This document shows, one piece after another, positions 59,734 to 64,000 of a DNA stretch of 64,000 nt (the stretch's first letter is position 1; each line of letters opens with the position of its first letter). The translations under genes and the position numbers were made by a program. The notes beneath the pieces were generated by a model. It did no database searches, had not been told where the DNA came from, and saw nothing but the letters and a program-made list of their open reading frames with translations. Source of the DNA: Poronia punctata (lineage: Eukaryota; Ascomycota; Sordariomycetes; Xylariales; Xylariaceae); NCBI GenBank assembly GCA_022579005.1, contig MU401544.1, positions 62,001 through 126,000 on the forward strand, read 5' to 3'.

Positions 59734-61466
59734 CAAAGCCTGGACCATGTTGATTACACATGGACAACAAGGCATCGAGGCATATGATGACCATCAAGTG
59801 CAGCTATCCTGGAGATAGTTCAACTCGAGAGGACAAGACGCAATGTAAGCATGAGTTGGAAGTTCCGACCTTTCCGTCTCATTCGCCCTCATTACGGTGT
59901 AGTAAACCTCCCAACAATGAACGGCATGTGCCGGGGTACACTATGTAATTTGGAGACTACAGTACTTGTGTGTGTGTACACGTATATCCATCTGAATCGC
60001 TCTCTTCAGCCAGTATCCCTGTAAGATTCTTTTGGTATTACACTACCACAGATTACCTGGATACCAAATGAAAATTTCTTGCAGTACCAGCACAGGCGTT
60101 AGAAACATACTGCTCGTCAAGGTCAAAATCTTGTCGACAACCTCAAATCGCTTCAAAGATGGTGTAATTACCTATTATGTGGGGTGTTTGGCGATTAACT
60201 ACCTTACCCAGTCTAGACCGCAGAGCGTGTGATAAAAGGTTGACTTGGATGGTGGTGAAATGCTTCATAGGTATTACAACTTGCTGAACGTGGTAGAGAC
60301 CGGGGTGTTTCGGCATGCATATCATCTGCATGTAGGTTAGACAGATTACATACCTTATGTACATGGCTTTCTTGTCACTGGAACAAACCGCAGCTTGCCT
60401 ACCCTGGTACCTCCTACATAGTGCCGGTAGTCTGATGATCCGGACTTCCAGCCAAGCCATCATCGATCCTTATTCGTTCGATCCAGCCCGAGCATCTTTA
60501 AAGCCAAGGGTCCAACAATCGACGCGCGAGCACGTAAGGTACGCCCTTATAAGCGTCATTGCCTAAGTAAGTATCTACAGCGATGATATACCTACCTTAG
60601 TGTGTTGTAAAAGTAAGGAAGGACCAATGGGCATGGTCTGGGCATTTCGGCCATTTGGATTGGCTTTGAAGGTTCCTTTGAGCCTTTGAGCCTTTGAGCC
60701 CTACCGTTTCCAGACATATTTTCCAGACATGTCCGGCCGCATTTGGCTATGATTCATCAGATAACGGCGTGGACCGTTGCGTCGCAGAATACATATGTGT
60801 GTTTTTCCGAATAGGAGGCGAACTCGCGCGCCTTGCATCGCTGTACCCGAGGTTCCGGGTTTTGGGGCGTCCAGACAAACTACCTAAAACCTAGTGGCGC
60901 TTTCTTGATAAGCGCAACGGACAAAAAGTCGGACAGCAGAGGGCCGGATGAGAAAAAGCTTATTAGGTGACAGCTGGCACTAAATGAAAAGGAGGGGGGT
61001 ATATAACGTGCTAACCTAGACATTTTGCCCTATCTTTGTTCTTATCACACTGCCTCCCTCCGATTTTAACTTTGTAAAGAGAAAACAAGCGTCCAATGCT
61101 AGCTTGCTTCCTTCGCCCAACCCGCCCTTGATCTCCAGGGTCTAGACTAGCGACTTGTTCAATCGTGCAACTTCCGCCCATCCCTGGCTTCAAAAACGCA
61201 AGATTTCGAAAGACGAGGACGGAACCAACCAAGAGACATAATTCACCCTGCCTCCGCCAAATTGCAATGGATCGATAAGTTGCCACCCAAGGCCTGACGC
61301 CGCGAGTGTGTTGCCTGCCTCATTCGAGGGAACTGTCCGGGTATAGCTGCTCGATAAACAACCGATGCCGATGTCCTCTCTCCATTCACGCCTTTGCCAC
61401 CTTGGAATCGCATCAGATTTTGCCCACGGCTAAAATCTTGCACGCCCACTCTCCATCCTTTTAAAC
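59734..61466. other. 1.7-kb spacer
   Basis: No gene recognised. Holds three copies of the octamer CCTTTGAG at 60675-60698 and a TATATAAC sequence near 61.0 kb on the plus strand, about 460 bp before the next ATG; a TATA role is doubtful. Confidence 0.55.
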
Positions 61467-62702
61467 ATGCCCGGGCATCATCCTGTCCATAATAGCGAGG
61501 TTTTTCTATTGGGATTAGCCCCTCGCCCCTCGGTTCCTCCGCCATCCCCGCCGTCGCCCGTGACGCCCACAGATGCCGGTATCAGCACGCCGATCGAACA
61601 GCTGTGTCTCGATAGCGCTACACTGCTCCCGAATGAAGATGAGACAAGCTCCAGCGTGAGCAGACGACGACTATTTGGCGCGATTCATGTCCTTAACACC
61701 GAGGCGACCGCTCTCCGGAGCCTAACCCGCTTATATAGGACAAGCGCCGCCGCTGCCGAAGGCTTTAATGCAGCCGTCGAGGCGATAGTGCATCAGGGCC
61801 GTGAGGGCGGGAAATTAGTGGTCACGGGAGTCGGCAAGTCCGGCCACATCGGGAAGAAACTGGTGGCGACGTTCAATAGCCTGGGGCTTCAATCCACATT
61901 CTTGCACCCGACCGAGGCGCTACATGGGGACCTGGGTAAGGTAAGGGGGTGCGACGTCGTCATGTTCATCACGTTTTCGGGCCGAACAGCGGAACTCCTT
62001 ACTCTTCTACCACATATCGACCCATCGTTGCCTGTCGTCGTACTCACGTCGCACGCACTTCCAGCGGCCTGTGAGATCGTACGTAGACGACCGGGAGCCA
62101 TCCTACTTCCTGCTCCTATTCACGAAGCCGAGAACGTTTCTTTTGGCGTCTCTGCCCCGACGACTTCGACTACTGTTTCCCTCGCTCTCGGTGACGCCCT
62201 TGCCGTCGTGGTTTCGCGGGAGCTGCACCCCAGTGTTCACTCCGTCTTCGCACGTAATCATCCTGGCGGTGCTATAGGTGCGGCGACTAGAGCGCCACGC
62301 ACCGTGCGTGAGCTAGCAGTGCCTATCGCCGACGTGCCCGAGCTCGACCCATGTTCCCGGAACCTCTGCGGCGGCGATGTTCTCAAAGCAGCCTACGATT
62401 CACCGTCCGGATGGGTTTCCGTGGGACAGGCCTTGGCGTGTCCGTCCCGTATACGCCGGCTGCAAACGTTTGATCTCGGACAGAGAATTGGTGATCTTCC
62501 CGAACTGCTAGTCCATAAGACAGAGTGGTTTGTTTTGGCCGCCGACACACCTATATCCCAAGCTGCGGACTGGGTGAGAGATTTGCTCAAGGCATCAGGT
62601 CATGACGAGACGGCGGGCATAAACGGGCAAGATTCCATCTTGGCCATTGTGGACACCGGGGACATGGCTATAGGGGTGATGGAGGCTAGTGAGCTGTTAT
62701 AA
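61467..62702 (+). CDS. SIS-domain sugar-phosphate isomerase homologue (KdsD/KpsF/GutQ-like)
   Basis: Single exon, 411 residues; start MPGHHPVHNSEVF after a C/T-rich leader. Residues ~1-70 are Pro/Ser/Thr-rich. The SIS domain covers ~75-275: VVTGVGKSGHIGKKLVATFN (around residue 123), LHPTEALHGDLGKV, ITFSGRTAELLTL, APTTSTTVSLALGDALAV and NHPGGAIGAA. These match bacterial arabinose-5-phosphate isomerases, where the second loop is normally SNSGES; here it reads TFSGRT. The last ~130 residues resemble degenerate CBS repeats, ending SILAIVDTGDMAIGVMEASE. Homologues are known in many ascomycetes. Arabinose-5-phosphate isomerase activity is plausible but unproven in a fungus, which makes no Kdo. Probably cytosolic. 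Confidence 0.85.
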   Translation: MPGHHPVHNSEVFLLGLAPRPSVPPPSPPSPVTPTDAGISTPIEQLCLDSATLLPNEDETSSSVSRRRLFGAIHVLNTEATALRSLTRLYRTSAAAAEGFNAAVEAIVHQGREGGKLVVTGVGKSGHIGKKLVATFNSLGLQSTFLHPTEALHGDLGKVRGCDVVMFITFSGRTAELLTLLPHIDPSLPVVVLTSHALPAACEIVRRRPGAILLPAPIHEAENVSFGVSAPTTSTTVSLALGDALAVVVSRELHPSVHSVFARNHPGGAIGAATRAPRTVRELAVPIADVPELDPCSRNLCGGDVLKAAYDSPSGWVSVGQALACPSRIRRLQTFDLGQRIGDLPELLVHKTEWFVLAADTPISQAADWVRDLLKASGHDETAGINGQDSILAIVDTGDMAIGVMEASELL

Positions 62703-63487
62703 TGGCGGGCGTTTATGGTTCTTTTCATTTTCATCCTCGTTCCTGGAATTTTGAGTTGTATAGAGGAGGTGTCGAAGCCTGCATAGTCGGCGCTGGATAC
62801 GCTACATTCTACTTATTTTAGCGTTTGGCTATTCCTCGTTGTTGCATGAACAGAGGACCGAGCCTGGATATTACCCTAGCCTCGGCTGGTTGAACTTGCA
62901 ACAAGAACATGTTGCACTCGGCCTGGTTGGGCAACAAATCGAGCCCAGGCCAGGTTAGGTTAGGGTGGATCAGAAAAAGTATCGCTATGGGATTGGGGCT
63001 GCAGGTGCTGGGGTCTCATCCCCCTTGTTCTTCCCTCCAATCAAAGACCGTCTGACATGCTTGTGTATGTGTACGAGTAGGTGATGACTGTCTACAAAGA
63101 GTAACTTCTTTGTTTTCATATACTATTCATCTCTCGTAAACATACCAAACAGCGTAGCAAACCCATACATACATACCATGAAACCAAGCCAGATTGCGTT
63201 ACTTGCATGAAATCGAATTATATACGCAGTGTGAGTTGGGTTCTTTCATTGAGATTTATCATACCAAAGATTGTCGCAGACGCAGATGAGTTGGATTGTA
63301 AATGCAAGCGTTGTAAACTCCCTAAAGCCGGCTAATATGCAATACTACCGTGACGCCTTATTATAATCGAACCTTTCAAACCAAGTCGATGAAAATCGCA
63401 AAAAGGGAAATATTAAGGGGTTTATATATATATACAAGTTCACGCCCACTGGCCCGAAATCGATTCCATCCAACCGTTTCGAGTTTA
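62703..63487. other. 0.8-kb spacer between convergent genes
   Basis: 3' regions of the SIS-domain gene and the membrane-protein gene. Contains one GGTTAGGTTAGG tract near 62.95 kb and a TATA dinucleotide run near 63.43 kb. Nothing else. Confidence 0.55.
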
Positions 63488-64000
63488 TTATACCATGTTT
63501 GACCCAGCATACTTATTCATCCTGTCGATCTTGGGCGCATACTTGGGCGCAACATGAGGCGCGACCTTGGCCGCGATATTCGTCGCAGCACCCAGCTTGG
63601 AACCAATACCCGACTCGTTCATCTTAGCCCCGATCTTGGACTCGCCAATCTTCTCGGTGACTTTGCCCTCCAACTGCTCGAGTTTCCCATCGATAGTCTC
63701 GTCGACTTTGCGGGAGACAAAAGTGCGGAAACAGCCGTATCCACCCGTAGCTAACCAGAATACCGCATTGACAAGATCAAGCCAGACGACGTGGCGCATG
63801 GTGCTGACGCGCGTGTTCTCGTACCATTTATGTTCGTCGTCTTCTGGAATGCGCAGGAATATCACGGCGAAAGTGCCGAAGACGGCGATCCATAAAATGG
63901 CCAGGACGAAGTCCCATGCGAAAAGACGGGCTGTCTTGATGAATGGTTGGGGGATGGCGAATAGGACGCACGTGAATGCCGATAGGGAGGCCACTAGGAC
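63488..64000 (-). CDS. Multi-pass membrane protein, MARVEL-like, N-terminus beyond the window
   Basis: The minus frame is open to the window end, so the start lies outside; 170 codons are visible. Three hydrophobic segments remain: VASLSAFTCVLFAI (cut), FAWDFVLAILWIAVFGTFAVIFL, and VVWLDLVNAVFWLATGGYGC. They are followed by a Lys/Glu-rich helical tail with repeats of GxKxxESGIGSKLG-like pattern (IGAKMNESGIGSKLG) and a basic end (APKYAPKIDRMNKYAG). Spacing and the conserved Trp/Asp residues (WDFV, WLDLVN) are those of fungal MARVEL-domain membrane proteins. Role unknown; plasma-membrane or eisosome-associated location is a guess. Confidence 0.72.
   Translation of the reverse strand, partial: VLVASLSAFTCVLFAIPQPFIKTARLFAWDFVLAILWIAVFGTFAVIFLRIPEDDEHKWYENTRVSTMRHVVWLDLVNAVFWLATGGYGCFRTFVSRKVDETIDGKLEQLEGKVTEKIGESKIGAKMNESGIGSKLGAATNIAAKVAPHVAPKYAPKIDRMNKYAGSNMV

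Overview
The window comes from the nuclear genome of a filamentous ascomycete (Pezizomycotina, most likely a Sordariomycete; the species cannot be told from this sequence). Short spliceosomal introns (mostly 56-122 nt) carry GTATGT/GTAAGT-type donors, CTAAC/CTGAC branch sites and AG acceptors. Spacers are long, AT-rich and full of TAGG/CCTAA-type tracts. The protein families point the same way: a C2H2 plus Zn2Cys6 regulator, a Dfg5/Dcw1-type GH76, a GH55 glucanase, an Uds1 septation protein and a fructosyl-amine oxidase. Exon models were built by hand from frame, splice consensus and family conservation.

Layout. 1-1.7 kb: the 3' part of a CCR4-NOT NOT3/NOT5 subunit. 6.6-8.1 kb: a two-finger-type transcription factor. 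10.4-12 kb: three tRNA genes (Gln-TTG, Glu-TTC, Gly-GCC). 12.3-26.1 kb: a block dominated by secreted or wall-associated proteins, comprising a very large GH55 beta-1,3-glucanase with a roughly 700-residue tail, a small four-cysteine secreted protein, an HExxH (M35-like) protease and a GH76 mannosidase, with one unrecognised cytosolic-type protein among them. 28.3-32.2 kb: the nucleolar RRM protein Nop13, a Yfh7-like P-loop kinase whose Walker A motif sits on a 30-nt micro-exon, and a small acidic protein transcribed divergently from it. 37.8-40.2 kb: an Uds1 protein, flanked by gene-poor spacers of 5.6 and 3.7 kb.

43.9-49.4 kb: a RING/ankyrin-like protein, a 365-bp MITE-like element with 8-bp target duplications, and a small two-exon protein. 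52.5-55.9 kb: proteasome alpha-1 (SCL1/PSMA6 type), divergent from a WKF-domain nucleolar-type protein. 56.3-59.7 kb: a claudin-like four-pass membrane protein, divergent from a fructosyl-amino-acid oxidase. 61.5-62.7 kb: a KdsD/KpsF-like SIS-domain sugar-phosphate isomerase homologue. 63.5 kb to the end: a truncated multi-pass membrane protein.

Functionally the window mixes housekeeping genes (mRNA deadenylation, proteasome, ribosome biogenesis) with a wall-remodelling and secretion block (beta-1,3-glucan, alpha-1,6-mannan, protease, small secreted protein). I see no classical secondary-metabolite cluster, CRISPR array, rRNA gene or intact transposase. No gene is convincingly a wholly new system. 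The strongest unusual signals are the hAT-like MITE, the Walker A micro-exon, the modular tail of the GH55 enzyme, and an upstream ORF whose stop overlaps the protease start codon.
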